From positions 1-64,000 of the forward strand of contig JBDHRG010000001.1 in assembly GCA_039807445.1 (NCBI GenBank): a DNA stretch of 64,000 nt. The letters are read 5' to 3'. The first letter of the stretch is position 1, and the number at the start of each line of letters is the position of its first letter. The notes under the pieces were generated by a model that ran no database searches, was not told the DNA's origin, and saw nothing but the letters and a program-made list of their open reading frames with translations. The DNA is from JBDHRG01 sp039807445. Lineage in GTDB: Bacteria; Pseudomonadota; Gammaproteobacteria; Competibacterales; Competibacteraceae. Made by a program: the position numbers and the translations under genes. Below are positions 1-13,076 of this stretch, in pieces.

Positions 1-17
1 TCATGAACGCACCTCCT
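1..17 (-). promoter_or_regulatory. Ribosome binding site and start codon of a gene cut by the left edge
   Basis: On the minus strand a perfect AGGAGG (17 down to 12) lies 7 bases before an ATG (4 down to 2). This marks the start of a gene that continues out of the window, 90 bases after the carB stop codon. In betaproteobacteria greA often follows carB, so greA is the natural guess, but no coding sequence is visible to test it. Confidence 0.55.
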
Positions 18-95
18 GTACGTTCACCCTGCAGGCGTTCCGATCTGCTCCCCGCGGAGCGTACGGGTGCATCCCTTGTCTGTTCTGCCTCGGGC

Positions 96-3323
<3,228 letters not shown>

Positions 3324-3344
3324 GTCGGCTTGGCTCACGAGCGT

Positions 3345-3364
3345 GCGGCCCTCGGAAGGGCCGC
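3345..3364 (-). other. Stem-loop in the carA-carB spacer
   Basis: GCGGCCCT and AGGGCCGC form a perfect 8-bp stem closed by a four-base loop, about 20 bases upstream of the carB start. A second GC-rich inverted repeat (CGGGCC/GGCCCG) lies just upstream near 3380-3400. Neither is followed by a T-run, so they are not typical terminators. A role in processing or translation balance between carA and carB is only an inference. Confidence 0.4.
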
Positions 3365-3440
3365 CGGATTCCTGTCGGTGCGCGGGCCGCGGGGCCCGGC
3401 GAGCGCGCGTTGCGTCGGAAGAGTATCGCGGCCGGGGGCT

Positions 3441-4586
3441 TCAGCGCGCGGCGCGCGCGCGGCTGCGCATCGAGGCGATGAAACGATCGAACAGCGGCGC
3501 GACGTCGTGCGGCCCCGGGCTCGCTTCGGGGTGGCCCTGGAAGCTGAACGCCGGACAATCGGTGCGCTCGAGCCCCTGCAGCGTGCCGTCGAACAGCGAG
3601 CGGTGGGTCGCACGCAGGTTCGCCGGCAGCGTCGCCTCGTCGACCGCGAAGCCGTGGTTCTGGCTCGAGATCATCACGTGCCCGGCATCGAGGTCTTGCA
3701 CCGGGTGGTTGCCGCCGTGGTGGCCGAACTTCATCTTCACCGTACGCGCGCCCGAGGCCAGGCCGAGCAGCTGGTGGCCGAGGCAGATGCCGAATACCGG
3801 CAGGCCGCTGCCGAGCAGTTCGCGGATCGCCGCGATCGCGTAGTCGCAGGGCTCAGGGTCGCCGGGGCCGTTCGACAGGAACACGCCGTCCGGCGCCAGC
3901 GCCAGCGCCTCGGCTGCCGGGGTCTGCGCCGGCACCACCGTGACCTTGCAGCCACGGTCAACCAGCATGCGCAGGATGTTGCGCTTGACGCCGAAGTCGT
4001 AGGCGACGACGTGGAAGTCGAAGGACTCGGGTCTGGTGAAGCCGTCGGTCTCGAGCGCCCAGCTGCCCTCGGTCCAGACGTAGGGCTCGGCGGTCGACAC
4101 GACCTTGGCCAAGTCCAGACCTTGCATGCTCGGCGCCGCGCGTGCCGCAGCGACGGCGGCTTCAGCATCGATACGGCGGTCCCCGGCGATGATGCAGCCG
4201 TTCTGCGCCCCCTTTTCGCGCAGCAGCCGCGTCAGGCGGCGGGTGTCGACGTCGGCGATCGCGACCACGCCGCGGGTGCGCAGGTAGGCGTCGAGCGGCT
4301 GGCGCTCGCGCCAGCTGCTGGCCAGCTGCGGCAGATCGCGCACCACCAGACCCGAAGCCCAGATCTTGCCGGCTTCCTCGTCGCCGGGGTTGGTGCCGAC
4401 GTTGCCGATGTGCGGATAGGTCAGCGTGACGATCTGACGGCAGTAGGAGGGATCGCTCAGGATTTCCTGGTAGCCGGTGATCGAGGTGTTGAACACCACT
4501 TCACCGACCGTCTGGCCGTCGCTCCCGATGGATTCCCCCCAGAACAGGCTGCCGTCCTCGAGAGCCAAAAGGGCTGGTTTCCTCAA
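3441..4586 (-). CDS. carA: Carbamoyl-phosphate synthase small (glutaminase) subunit
   Basis: CarA hydrolyses glutamine and passes ammonia to CarB. The predicted protein is 381 residues. The N-terminal CPSase domain contains [19 protein letters not shown], and the class I glutamine amidotransferase domain contains the nucleophile motif [11 protein letters not shown] and the [10 protein letters not shown] histidine/glutamate motif. I place the start at a TTG (4586) because GGAGG lies 5 bases upstream (4596-4592) and the product then begins [12 protein letters not shown], matching family N-termini. An in-frame ATG 22 codons upstream would include the leader hairpin and has no Shine-Dalgarno sequence. 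The gene is followed by carB. Confidence 0.95.
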   Translation of the reverse strand: MRKPALLALEDGSLFWGESIGSDGQTVGEVVFNTSITGYQEILSDPSYCRQIVTLTYPHIGNVGTNPGDEEAGKIWASGLVVRDLPQLASSWRERQPLDAYLRTRGVVAIADVDTRRLTRLLREKGAQNGCIIAGDRRIDAEAAVAAARAAPSMQGLDLAKVVSTAEPYVWTEGSWALETDGFTRPESFDFHVVAYDFGVKRNILRMLVDRGCKVTVVPAQTPAAEALALAPDGVFLSNGPGDPEPCDYAIAAIRELLGSGLPVFGICLGHQLLGLASGARTVKMKFGHHGGNHPVQDLDAGHVMISSQNHGFAVDEATLPANLRATHRSLFDGTLQGLERTDCPAFSFQGHPEASPGPHDVAPLFDRFIASMRSRARAAR

Positions 4587-4606
4587 AGCTGCCTCCGCTC
4601 GACGCT

Positions 4607-4656
4607 GGACATGCGAAGCGGGAGGGAGACGAGGCTCCCTCCCGCTTCGCATGTCC
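4607..4656 (-). promoter_or_regulatory. Perfect 22-bp stem-loop in the carA leader
   Basis: Bases 4607-4628 and 4635-4656 are exact reverse complements (22 bp, no mismatch), separated by a six-base loop ACGAGG. The hairpin lies in the predicted carA 5' untranslated region and ends about 10 bases before the Shine-Dalgarno sequence. No T-run follows on the minus strand, so it is not a simple terminator. It probably influences carAB expression or RNA stability (inference). Confidence 0.7.
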
Positions 4657-4685
4657 GTACAAACTGGCCGGTCAAAATTTTCGGG

Positions 4686-4715
4686 ATGATACAGGACCCC
4701 TCCCGCGACTGTCCA
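4686..4715 (-). promoter_or_regulatory. Predicted sigma70 promoter of carAB
   Basis: On the minus strand TGGACA (4715-4710) and TATCAT (4691-4686) are separated by 18 bases, between the dapB stop and the carA leader. Transcription would begin near 4679 and give a leader of about 90 bases that contains the 22-bp hairpin. Confidence 0.5.
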
Positions 4716-4757
4716 CGCGCACCGCCGGCCGCCGGGCGGCCGATGCGCAGGCCGACA

Positions 4758-5702
<945 letters not shown>

Positions 5703-5714
5703 ATGGTGCGCTCC

Positions 5715-5742
5715 ATTATGCCGATCCGCGCGCGCTTGACAA
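5715..5742 (-). promoter_or_regulatory. Predicted sigma70 promoter of tRNA-Gly(CCC)
   Basis: On the minus strand TTGTCA (5742-5737) and CATAAT (5720-5715) are separated by 16 bases. The expected transcription start lies a few bases before the mature tRNA 5' end at 5702. Confidence 0.6.
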
Positions 5743-5797
5743 GCCCCCGCGCGCGGTACGCTGCCCCTTGCGGATCGGACCGGTGCGTCGCGGCCGA

Positions 5798-6145
5798 TCA
5801 GACCGCGAACTCCTCGAGCTTGCGGCCGCTCTCGATTGCCGCCTGCAGCCAGCGCGGGCGCTTGCCGCGGCCACTCCAGGTTTCGTCGGCATTGGCGTCG
5901 TTGCGGTACTTGACGATTCTTTCGCCGGCCATCTTGGCGGCGCCACGTCTGCGCTTGGGTTCGAGGCTCATCAGATCCGGAACGCTCATGCCCACGCTGC
6001 TGGCTAGGCTCTCGATCTGCGCCTTGACGTCGTAAAGTCGGTCATCCTGCTGACGTTCGATTTCGCGGCGTGCCCTCTCGATCAGCGACTGCAACTGCTC
6101 GATTGAGAAGGCGGAAAAGTCGATCTCTTCGAATTGAACGCTCAT
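5798..6145 (-). CDS. H-NS family nucleoid-associated protein
   Basis: The 115-residue protein has an N-terminal coiled-coil oligomerisation region (about residues 8-50, including IEQLQSLIERARREIERQ). A short basic linker (PKRRRGAAK) leads to the C-terminal AT-hook-like DNA-binding motif TWSGRGKRPRWLQAA. Members of this family bind AT-rich DNA and silence transferred genes. The predicted promoter carries a palindrome between its -35 and -10 boxes, suggesting tight control, possibly autoregulation (inference). H-NS, MvaT-like or BpH3-like paralogues cannot be separated from this sequence alone. Confidence 0.93.
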   Translation of the reverse strand: MSVQFEEIDFSAFSIEQLQSLIERARREIERQQDDRLYDVKAQIESLASSVGMSVPDLMSLEPKRRRGAAKMAGERIVKYRNDANADETWSGRGKRPRWLQAAIESGRKLEEFAV

Positions 6146-6216
6146 GATCGATGCTCGCTTGGGGTTTTAGTGGATGAATCTTGTCGATTCCGCCCGTCGA
6201 TGACGAAGGCTATCGC

Positions 6217-6247
6217 AATATAAAAGCATTGCCGCGGCAATGGTCAA
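6217..6247 (-). promoter_or_regulatory. hns promoter with palindromic operator in the spacer
   Basis: On the minus strand TTGACC (6247-6242) and TATATT (6222-6217) form a promoter with a spacer of 19 bases; shifting the -10 by one or two bases gives 17 or 18. The perfect 16-bp palindrome CATTGCCGCGGCAATG (6227-6242) fills the spacer. It is well placed as a repressor site. Confidence 0.5.
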
Positions 6248-6632
6248 GGGTGAGCGCGAACGAATTAACATCGCGCGGCCGACGCTTAATGCCTGCGAGT
6301 CCGGCGAGGCCCGCTGCGGCGATTCGCGGCGTGTTCGCGATCCCGCCGCGGCGGCGCCGGATTCGACCTTTTTGCCGGCGCCGGACGGGCGCTCGCACAT
6401 TGGCGGTGCCGACGGCGATTTCGCGCGCTCGCAATTACCCGCGTGCCACGTCCGAACAGCCGTATGCGCCGGCAGGCGCGACACCTGCGAATACCCGTGG
6501 AGCGGGTTCCGGTCTTTTGCGCGGACACCGACGCCGGGAAGCGCGGGCGGCCTGCGGCCGTCGGAACGGCAGCCGTCACGGATAGAATCTTTTGTGTATC
6601 ATCGGCTTCCCGCGGAACGGAGCAGGAACGCC
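6248..6632. other. Gene-free interval between hns and thiS
   Basis: No reading frame with good coding character or a ribosome binding site is seen on either strand. The thiS promoter probably lies at its right end, where TAGAAT occurs about 45 bases before thiS. I looked for the conserved TPP riboswitch core (CTGAGA and the pairing ACCTGATCTGG-type segment) and did not find it. Confidence 0.45.
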
Positions 6633-6833
6633 ATGCTGATCGAGGTCAACGGCCAAACCACCGACATCGCCGAAGGGCTCAGCGCCGCCGAGTTGCTCGC
6701 CGAGCTCGGGTTCGCCGGCAAACGCCTGGCGCTCGAGATCAATCGCGAGATCGTGCCGCGCAGCCTGCACGCCGAGCACCGGCTGCAGCCGGGCGACAGG
6801 GTCGAGATCGTCCATGCGATCGGCGGCGGCTGA
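6633..6833 (+). CDS. thiS: Thiamine biosynthesis sulfur carrier protein ThiS
   Basis: ThiS is a 66-residue ubiquitin-fold protein that carries sulfur as a C-terminal thiocarboxylate to ThiG. The sequence starts MLIEVNGQ and ends in the required Gly-Gly (HAIGGG). The ATG at 6633 has GGAA upstream. A longer open frame exists upstream but is unrelated to the family. thiG starts 32 bases downstream, so the two form an operon. Confidence 0.93.
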   Translation: MLIEVNGQTTDIAEGLSAAELLAELGFAGKRLALEINREIVPRSLHAEHRLQPGDRVEIVHAIGGG

Positions 6834-6865
6834 GTTCCCGGAACCCTCACCCACCGGAGCCAACG

Positions 6866-7666
6866 ATGCAAGAGACGAACGCCATCAACGACGACGCGCT
6901 GGTGATCGCCGGCCGGCCCTACCGCTCGCGCCTGTTGGTCGGCAGCGGCAAGTACCGTGATCTCGAACAGACGCGACTCGCCACCGAGGCGAGCGGCGCC
7001 GAGATCGTCACCGTCGCGATCCGCCGCACCAACATCGGTCAGACCCCCGGCGAGCCCAACCTGCTCGACGTACTGCCACCGAACCGCTACACCATCCTGC
7101 CCAACACCGCCGGCTGCTACGACGCCGACTCGGCGGTGCGCACCTGCCGCCTGGCGCGCGAGCTGCTCGACGGCCACGATCTGGTCAAGCTCGAGGTGCT
7201 CGGCGACCCGAAGACGCTGTTCCCCGACGTGATCGAGACGCTCAAGGCCGCCGAGACCCTGGTGCGCGAGGGCTTCAAGGTCATGGTCTACACCACCGAC
7301 GACCCGCTGCTCGCCAGGCGCTTCGAGGCGCTGGGCTGTGTCGCGGTGATGCCGCTCGGTGCGCCGATCGGCTCGGGGCTGGGCATCCGCAACCCCTACA
7401 ACATCCTCGAGATCGTCGACAACGCCAGCGTGCCGATCCTGGTCGATGCCGGCGTCGGCACCGCCTCGGATGCGGCGATCGCGATGGAGCTCGGCTGCGA
7501 CGGCGTGCTGATGAACACCGCGATCGCCGGCGCGCGCGACCCGGTGCTGATGGCCAGCGCGATGCGCAAGGCGGTCGAGGCCGGGCGCGAAGCCTTCCGC
7601 GCCGGGCGCATCCCGAAGAAGCGCTACGCCAGCGCCTCGTCGCCGATCGACGGCACCTTCTTTTAG
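6866..7666 (+). CDS. thiG: Thiazole synthase
   Basis: ThiG builds the thiazole phosphate ring of thiamine from 1-deoxyxylulose 5-phosphate, the ThiS thiocarboxylate and dehydroglycine. The protein is 266 residues with a TIM-barrel pattern. The Schiff-base lysine lies in [10 protein letters not shown] (Lys108), and the phosphate-binding segments [11 protein letters not shown] and [13 protein letters not shown] are conserved. The ATG at 6866 follows CCGGAGCC. It pairs with thiS upstream; trmB follows after a hairpin. Confidence 0.96.
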   Translation: MQETNAINDDALVIAGRPYRSRLLVGSGKYRDLEQTRLATEASGAEIVTVAIRRTNIGQTPGEPNLLDVLPPNRYTILPNTAGCYDADSAVRTCRLARELLDGHDLVKLEVLGDPKTLFPDVIETLKAAETLVREGFKVMVYTTDDPLLARRFEALGCVAVMPLGAPIGSGLGIRNPYNILEIVDNASVPILVDAGVGTASDAAIAMELGCDGVLMNTAIAGARDPVLMASAMRKAVEAGREAFRAGRIPKKRYASASSPIDGTFF

Positions 7667-7672
7667 TGACAC

Positions 7673-7697
7673 GCGAGGGGTGTTCCTCACCCCTCGC
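7673..7697 (+). other. Stem-loop between thiG and trmB
   Basis: GCGAGGGGTG and CACCCCTCGC form a perfect 10-bp stem with a 5-base loop TTCCT, 7 bases after the thiG stop. The downstream sequence is CT-rich but has no T-run. It could be a weak terminator or a processing/stability element between thiG and trmB. Confidence 0.45.
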
Positions 7698-7714
7698 CTC
7701 TCGTCCGCTTGCCC

Positions 7715-8404
7715 ATGAACGACACCCACCACCACCGCCGCATCCGCAGCTTCGTGCGCCGCGAAGGCCGCCTGACCAGCGGCCAGCAGCGCGCGCTCGA
7801 TGCGCTGTGGCCACGCTTCGGACTCGAGGCCGACGGCACGCCGCTCGACCTCGACGCTGCCTTCGGCCGGCACGCCGCGCGCGTGCTCGAGATCGGCTTC
7901 GGCAACGGCGAATCGCTGGCCGAAATGGCCGCGGGTGCGCCGTACACCGACTTCATCGGCATCGAGGTTCACCGCCCCGGCGTCGGCCACCTGCTGATGC
8001 GCATCGAGGCGCAGGGGCTCACCAACGTGCGCGTGATGTGCGCCGATGCGGTCGAGGTGCTCGAGCACCAGATCCCGGACGGCACGCTGGCGCGGGTGCA
8101 GCTGTTCTTTCCCGACCCCTGGCACAAGAGGCGCCACCACAAGCGTCGCATCGTCCAGCCCGGCTTCGTCGCGCTGCTGGCGCGCAAGCTCGCGCACGGC
8201 GGCCATCTGCATTTCGCGACCGACTGGCAGAACTACGCCGAACACATGCTCGAGGTGCTGAAGGCTTCGCCCGACCTCGGCAACGCCGCGCCGCCCGGCG
8301 AAGACTACTGCCCGCGCCCGCCCTACCGGCCGCTGACCAAGTTCGAGGCGCGCGGCCAGCGCCTCGGCCACGGCGTCTGGGATCTGATCTTCGAGCGCAA
8401 CTGA
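7715..8404 (+). CDS. trmB: tRNA (guanine-46-N7)-methyltransferase
   Basis: TrmB methylates N7 of G46 in tRNA variable loops using SAM. The 229-residue protein has SAM motif I ([11 protein letters not shown]), the acidic ribose-binding segment ([10 protein letters not shown]) and the family signature [16 protein letters not shown] use the ATG at 7715 rather than the in-frame TTG two codons earlier. It follows thiSG at a distance of 48 bases, the usual betaproteobacterial arrangement. Confidence 0.95.
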   Translation: MNDTHHHRRIRSFVRREGRLTSGQQRALDALWPRFGLEADGTPLDLDAAFGRHAARVLEIGFGNGESLAEMAAGAPYTDFIGIEVHRPGVGHLLMRIEAQGLTNVRVMCADAVEVLEHQIPDGTLARVQLFFPDPWHKRRHHKRRIVQPGFVALLARKLAHGGHLHFATDWQNYAEHMLEVLKASPDLGNAAPPGEDYCPRPPYRPLTKFEARGQRLGHGVWDLIFERN

Positions 8405-8420
8405 GACGCGGCGCTCGACG

Positions 8421-9806
8421 TTACCCCCCGCCGCGCACCAGGGCCAGCGCCTCCTCGAGCCGCGTCACCGCGGTCACGCGCATACCCTCGGGCGGGTGGC
8501 GCGGAGCGTTGGCCCTGGGGATCACCGCGGCGCGAAAGCCGTGCTTGGCGGCTTCGCGCAAGCGCTCTTCACCGTTCGGCACCGGACGGATCTCGCCGGC
8601 GAGTCCGACTTCGCCGAACACGACCAGCTCGTTCGGCAGCGGCCGGTTGCGGAAGCTCGACAGCGCCGCCATCAGCACCGCCAGGTCCGAAGCCGTCTCG
8701 GCGATGCGCACGCCGCCGACCACGTTGACGTAGACATCCTGGTCGTACATCGCCACCCCGGCGTGGCGGTGCAGCACCGCAAGCAGCATCGCCAGGCGGT
8801 TCTGCTCCAGCCCCAGCGTCACGCGCCGCGGGTTGCCGCCGTGACACTCGTCGACCAGCGCCTGCACCTCGACCAGCAGCGGCCGCGTGCCTTCGCGTGT
8901 GACCATCACCACCGAGCCCGCGACCGGCTCGGGATGGCGCGACAGGAAGATCGCCGAGGGGTTGGCGACTTCCTTCAGGCCGTGCTCGGTCATCGCGAAC
9001 ACGCCGAGTTCGTTGACCGGGCCGAAGCGGTTCTTGACCGCGCGCAGCACGCGGAAGCGCGAACCCGTGTCGCCCTCGAAGTACAGCACCGTGTCGACCA
9101 TGTGCTCGAGCACGCGGGGACCGGCGATCGTGCCCTCCTTGGTGACGTGACCGACGATGAACAGCGCGGTGCCGCTGCGCTTGGCCAGCCGTACCAGCTG
9201 CGCTGCGCTTTCGCGCACTTGCGCCACCGAGCCCGGCGCCGAGGGCAGTTGCTCGGTGAAGATGGTCTGGATCGAATCGATCACCATCACCTGCGGCTTT
9301 TCGTGTGCCGCGACCGCGGTGATGTGCTCGACGCAGGTCTCGGGCAGCAGCTTCAGCCGCTCGCGCGGCAGCCCCAGGCGCAGCGCGCGCAAGCTCACCT
9401 GCTGCGGCGACTCTTCGCCGGTCACGTACAGCGCCGGTACGCTGCCGGCCAGGTGCGCGAGCGTCTGGATCAACAGCGTCGACTTGCCGATGCCCGGGTC
9501 GCCGCCGATCAGCACCACCGAGCCGACCGTGAGCCCGCCGCCGAGCGCGCGGTCGAGCTCGGCGATGCCGGTGGCCAGCCGCGCCTGCTCGTCGGTGCCG
9601 ACCTCGGCCAGCACCTGCACGCGCGCGTCGCGCGCCGAACCGGTGTAGCCGCCCCGCCCGCGCCCACCCGCCGGCACCGCGGGCGCAAGCAGCGTTTCCT
9701 GCAGCGTGTTCCAGGCACCGCAATCGGTGCACTGCCCCGCCCACTTCGAGGCTTGCGAACCGCACTCGCTGCAGACGTAGATCACCTTCGCCTTGCCGGC
9801 TGCCAT
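8421..9806 (-). CDS. radA: DNA repair protein RadA
   Basis: RadA is a RecA-like ATPase that drives branch migration during recombination. The 461-residue protein starts with a C4 zinc finger (CSECGS...CTDCGAW). It then has Walker A (GGDPGIGKST), the RadA-specific KNRFG motif, and a C-terminal Lon-protease-like domain (about 300-461). The frame stays open upstream, but the ATG at 9806 gives the conserved N-terminus and lies 7 bases after the dnaB stop, so translation is probably coupled. Confidence 0.96.
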   Translation of the reverse strand: MAAGKAKVIYVCSECGSQASKWAGQCTDCGAWNTLQETLLAPAVPAGGRGRGGYTGSARDARVQVLAEVGTDEQARLATGIAELDRALGGGLTVGSVVLIGGDPGIGKSTLLIQTLAHLAGSVPALYVTGEESPQQVSLRALRLGLPRERLKLLPETCVEHITAVAAHEKPQVMVIDSIQTIFTEQLPSAPGSVAQVRESAAQLVRLAKRSGTALFIVGHVTKEGTIAGPRVLEHMVDTVLYFEGDTGSRFRVLRAVKNRFGPVNELGVFAMTEHGLKEVANPSAIFLSRHPEPVAGSVVMVTREGTRPLLVEVQALVDECHGGNPRRVTLGLEQNRLAMLLAVLHRHAGVAMYDQDVYVNVVGGVRIAETASDLAVLMAALSSFRNRPLPNELVVFGEVGLAGEIRPVPNGEERLREAAKHGFRAAVIPRANAPRHPPEGMRVTAVTRLEEALALVRGGG

Positions 9807-9813
9807 GCGTCCC

Positions 9814-11223
9814 TCACTCGTAGCTGTCGCTCGAGTACATCTCGGGGGCGAGATTCTCGAAGCGCGTGTACTTGCCGAGGAAAGCCAGCCGTACGCTGCC
9901 GATCGGGCCATTGCGCTGCTTGCCGATGATGATCTCGGCGACGCCCTTCTCGGCGCTGTCCTTGTTGTAGACCTCGTCTCGGTAGATGAAGCAGATCAAG
10001 TCAGCATCTTGCTCAATCGCACCAGATTCGCGAAGGTCCGACATCACCGGGCGCTTGCTCGGGCGCTGCTCGAGCGAGCGGTTGAGCTGCGACAGCGCGA
10101 TCACCGGCACGTGCAGCTCTTTGGCCAGCGCCTTCAGCGAGCGCGAGATCTCGGAGATTTCGGCGGTGCGGTTTTCGGCGAAGCCCGGCACCTGCATCAA
10201 CTGCAGGTAATCGATCATGATCAGCCCGAGCTGGCCGTACTCGCGCGCCAGCCGGCGGCAGCGCGCGCGCACCTCGCTCGGGCTCAGCGCCGCCGAATCG
10301 TCGATGAACAGCTGCGCCTCGGCCAGCAGGCTCACCGCCGAGGTCAGCCGCGGCCAATCCTCGTCCTCGAGCTTGCCGGTACGGATGCGGTGCTGGTCGA
10401 TGCGTCCGAGCGACGACATCATGCGCAGCGCCAGGTGCTCGCCCGGCATTTCCATGCTGAATACCGCGACCGGCTCGCGAAGCTTGATCGCGGCGTTTTC
10501 GACGATGTTCATCGCGAAACTGGTCTTCCCCATACTGGGGCGTCCGGCGATGATGATCAGGTCGCCGGCCTGCAGCCCGGCGGTGATCTCGTCGAAATCG
10601 CTCCAGCCGGTCGGCACGCCGGTGATCGGGTCTTCGCGCTCGAACAGCATGTCGATGCGGTCGACCGCCTTGGTCAGCAGATCCTTGATCGGCTGGAAGC
10701 CCTGGCCTTCCTTGCGCCCCTGCTCGGCGATCGCGAACACCTTGCGCTCGGCTTCGTCGAGCAGGGTCTTGCTGTCGCGGCCCTCGGGCGCGTAGGCGCT
10801 GGCGGCGATCTCGGTGCCGACGCGGATCAGCTGGCGCAGCACCGAACGCTCGCGGACGATGTCGGCGTAGGCGCGGATGTTGGCCGCCGAGGGCGTGTCG
10901 CGCGCCAGCGTCGCCAGATACGCCATGCCGCCGGCGTCGTCGAGCTGGGCGTTGCGCTCGAGTGCGCCGGCCAGCGTGACCACGTCGAGCGGCTGGCCGC
11001 GCTCGGCCAGATCGCGGATCGCGCGGAAGATCAGCCGGTGATCGGCGCGGTAGAAATCCTCTTCGATGATGCGGTCGGCCACCTGGTCCCAGGCGGCGTT
11101 GTCGAGCATCAGCCCGCCGAGCACCGACTGCTCGGCCTCGAGCGAGTGCGGCGGCACCCGCAGCGCGTCGGCCTCGGAGTCGCGAAGGCCAGCGGCGGGC
11201 GGAAAAGAAGGCGCGGGCTGCAC
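9814..11223 (-). CDS. dnaB: Replicative DNA helicase DnaB
   Basis: DnaB is the hexameric helicase that unwinds DNA at the replication fork and recruits primase. The 469-residue protein has the N-terminal helical domain (about 25-125), a linker and a RecA-like C-terminal domain with Walker A GRPSMGKTS and Walker B LIMIDYLQLM. ALSQLNRSLEQRP and the arginine-finger segment are present. The length is normal and no intein is present. It is transcribed with radA downstream; a terminator separates it from rplI upstream. Confidence 0.97.
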   Translation of the reverse strand: MQPAPSFPPAAGLRDSEADALRVPPHSLEAEQSVLGGLMLDNAAWDQVADRIIEEDFYRADHRLIFRAIRDLAERGQPLDVVTLAGALERNAQLDDAGGMAYLATLARDTPSAANIRAYADIVRERSVLRQLIRVGTEIAASAYAPEGRDSKTLLDEAERKVFAIAEQGRKEGQGFQPIKDLLTKAVDRIDMLFEREDPITGVPTGWSDFDEITAGLQAGDLIIIAGRPSMGKTSFAMNIVENAAIKLREPVAVFSMEMPGEHLALRMMSSLGRIDQHRIRTGKLEDEDWPRLTSAVSLLAEAQLFIDDSAALSPSEVRARCRRLAREYGQLGLIMIDYLQLMQVPGFAENRTAEISEISRSLKALAKELHVPVIALSQLNRSLEQRPSKRPVMSDLRESGAIEQDADLICFIYRDEVYNKDSAEKGVAEIIIGKQRNGPIGSVRLAFLGKYTRFENLAPEMYSSDSYE

Positions 11224-11286
11224 GGCGGAAACACCTCAGGGGCAAGGAGGTCCGTTCGGGCACGGAAGCCCAGTCTAGCACGGCAG

Positions 11287-11321
11287 AAAAAAGCCCCGTC
11301 CGCGCGTGGCGGACGGGGCTT
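11287..11321 (-). terminator. Intrinsic terminator after rplI
   Basis: AAGCCCCGTCCGC and GCGGACGGGGCTT form a 13-bp perfect stem with a 5-base loop. On the minus strand it is followed by TTTTTT. It lies 24 bases after the rplI stop codon and closes the ribosomal protein operon before dnaB. Confidence 0.9.
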
Positions 11322-11344
11322 CAGGGGCCGGAGCCGGAAAGGAC

Positions 11345-11791
11345 TTACTCGGCGATGACGTTGATGTGCAGCTTGCAGTTGACGTCGGTGTGCAGGTGTA
11401 TGTCCACCTCGCACTCGCCGATGTGGCGGATCGGACCGGCCGGCATGCGCACCTCGGCCTTGGCCAGCTCGATGCCGGCGGCCGACACCGCTTCGGCGAT
11501 GTCGGCCGGGCCGATCGAGCCGAACAGGCGGCCTTCGGCGCCCGCCTTGGCCGCCATCGTCACCATGATGTCGGCGAGCTGCTCGCGGCGCTCGTGGGCC
11601 TTGGCCAGCGCGGCGGCGGCAGTGGCCTCGAGCTCGGCGCGGCGCGCCTCGAACTTGGCGACGTTGCCCGGGGTGGCTTCGGTGGCCTTGCCCTGCGGGA
11701 TCAGGAAATTGCGGCCGTAGCCCGGCTTGACGCTGACCCGGTCGCCCAGGTTGCCGAGATTCTCGACCTTGGTGAGCAGAATGACATTCAT
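11345..11791 (-). CDS. rplI: 50S ribosomal protein L9
   Basis: The 148-residue protein has the L9 N-domain signature ([33 protein letters not shown]), a long connecting helix and a C-terminal rRNA-binding domain. It is the last gene of the rpsF-rpsR-DUF2232-rplI cluster and is followed directly by a terminator. The open frame extends far upstream, but the ATG at 11791 gives the conserved start. Confidence 0.97.
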   Translation of the reverse strand: MNVILLTKVENLGNLGDRVSVKPGYGRNFLIPQGKATEATPGNVAKFEARRAELEATAAAALAKAHERREQLADIMVTMAAKAGAEGRLFGSIGPADIAEAVSAAGIELAKAEVRMPAGPIRHIGECEVDIHLHTDVNCKLHINVIAE

Positions 11792-11832
11792 CGTGGAAAC
11801 TCCGAAAACTCTTGAACGTTGCGGTGCGCCGC

Positions 11833-12732
11833 TCAGCGCACCCCCGCCCTCGCCGCCCGCGCGCGCAAGTCCAGCCAGCAGTCGATCAGCCCCAGCGCGC
11901 ACAGCGCCACGGCCACCTGCGGCATCGCCAGCACCAGCGCCACGTACAGCGCGATCAGCCAGGCCCCCTTCATGCCGCGCGCCGCGACCAGGCCGTGCAC
12001 CACGGCCAGGCCTTGCAGCGCGAAGCCCAGCCCGAGCACCAGCGCCAGGTTGACCAGCCACGGTATATCGAGCGCCAGCGCCGCGGCGATCAGCACCGTC
12101 GCGAGCAGCGCCTGCACGCGCCCCAGGCGCAGGGCGTGGAACTCGCGCCGGAAGCCGCCCGGGTTGTACAGCCGCGCCTGCCACCAGCGTCCGACCAGCA
12201 CGCCGAGCAGCGCCGACAGCATCACATTGGCGGCAAGCACCCCCGGCATCAGCGGCGCCAGCGTGCGCAGCGCCGCCTCGAGCGTCGAAGCATCGATCAC
12301 GCCCTCGAACGCCGGCTTCAGCGTCGCCGACAGCACGCCATACCACCAGGCGGCCGGGTCGTCGAACAGCAGCCCGAAGGCGCCGATCGCGAGCCAGCCG
12401 AGGCCCACCGCCGTGCTGACGGTCAACGCCAGCGACACGCTGGCGCGCAGCGTCGCCGCCAGCAGCCACACCGGCAGCCAGTATCCCGGCAGCACGCCGG
12501 CGACCGGTCCGGGGCCGTCGAACAGCAGCCAGCCCAGCACCACGGCGCCGAGGCACGCCAGCCCCAGCACCCAGGCGCCGTCGGCCGGGCCGCGGCGCAG
12601 CGTCACCAGCGCCAGCGCGCCGCCCGACAGCAGTAGCACCGGCGGCACCAGCAGCGCGAAGAACATGCCGGCCGCGACGACCAGGGCCGCCCGCGAGCGG
12701 CCGGCCATTACCAGCGAAGCCAGGGCATTCAT
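11833..12732 (-). CDS. DUF2232 family membrane protein
   Basis: The 299-residue protein is almost wholly hydrophobic, with about eight predicted transmembrane segments (for example residues 14-45, 55-70, 85-120 and 205-285). It belongs to the YybS/DUF2232 type often found between rpsR and rplI in proteobacteria. Its molecular function is not established. It lies 41 bases before rplI and 46 after rpsR on the same strand, consistent with co-transcription with the ribosomal protein genes. Confidence 0.8.
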   Translation of the reverse strand: MNALASLVMAGRSRAALVVAAGMFFALLVPPVLLLSGGALALVTLRRGPADGAWVLGLACLGAVVLGWLLFDGPGPVAGVLPGYWLPVWLLAATLRASVSLALTVSTAVGLGWLAIGAFGLLFDDPAAWWYGVLSATLKPAFEGVIDASTLEAALRTLAPLMPGVLAANVMLSALLGVLVGRWWQARLYNPGGFRREFHALRLGRVQALLATVLIAAALALDIPWLVNLALVLGLGFALQGLAVVHGLVAARGMKGAWLIALYVALVLAMPQVAVALCALGLIDCWLDLRARAARAGVR

Positions 12733-12778
12733 CGGCTGGTGCGCGTCACGGGTTCGGCAGCGGAGGCCGCGCCCGGGC

Positions 12779-13003
12779 TCAATGGCGATCGGTGTACGGC
12801 AGCAGCGCCAGGAAGCGCGCGCGCTTGACCGCGGTCGCCAGCTGGCGCTGGTAGCGCGCCTTGGTGCCGGTGATGCGGCTCGGCACGATCTTGCCGGTCT
12901 CGGTGATGTAGTTCTTCAGGGTCGCCAGATCCTTGTAGTCGATCTCGGTGACGCCTTCGGCGGTGAAGCGGCAGTACTTCCGGCGGCGGAAGAAACGCGA
13001 CAT
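12779..13003 (-). CDS. rpsR: 30S ribosomal protein S18
   Basis: The 74-residue protein matches S18 across its length ([53 protein letters not shown]). S18 pairs with S6 in the small-subunit platform. It lies 73 bases after rpsF, too short an interval for the priB gene often found here in betaproteobacteria. Confidence 0.97.
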   Translation of the reverse strand: MSRFFRRRKYCRFTAEGVTEIDYKDLATLKNYITETGKIVPSRITGTKARYQRQLATAVKRARFLALLPYTDRH

Positions 13004-13076
13004 GGTTCAGTCCTCGTTGATCGTTCGGTTCGGGTACACGCGAGGCGCGGCACGCGCCGCCGGGCGCGCGGCCGGC

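Noticed and set aside
4587..4652. N-terminal extension of carA starting at the ATG at 4652
   Set aside because: It would encode the hairpin as 22 extra residues, has no Shine-Dalgarno sequence and does not fit the family; the TTG at 4586 has GGAGG at good spacing.
6248..6632. TPP riboswitch upstream of thiS
   Set aside because: The conserved core elements of the THI box are not present.
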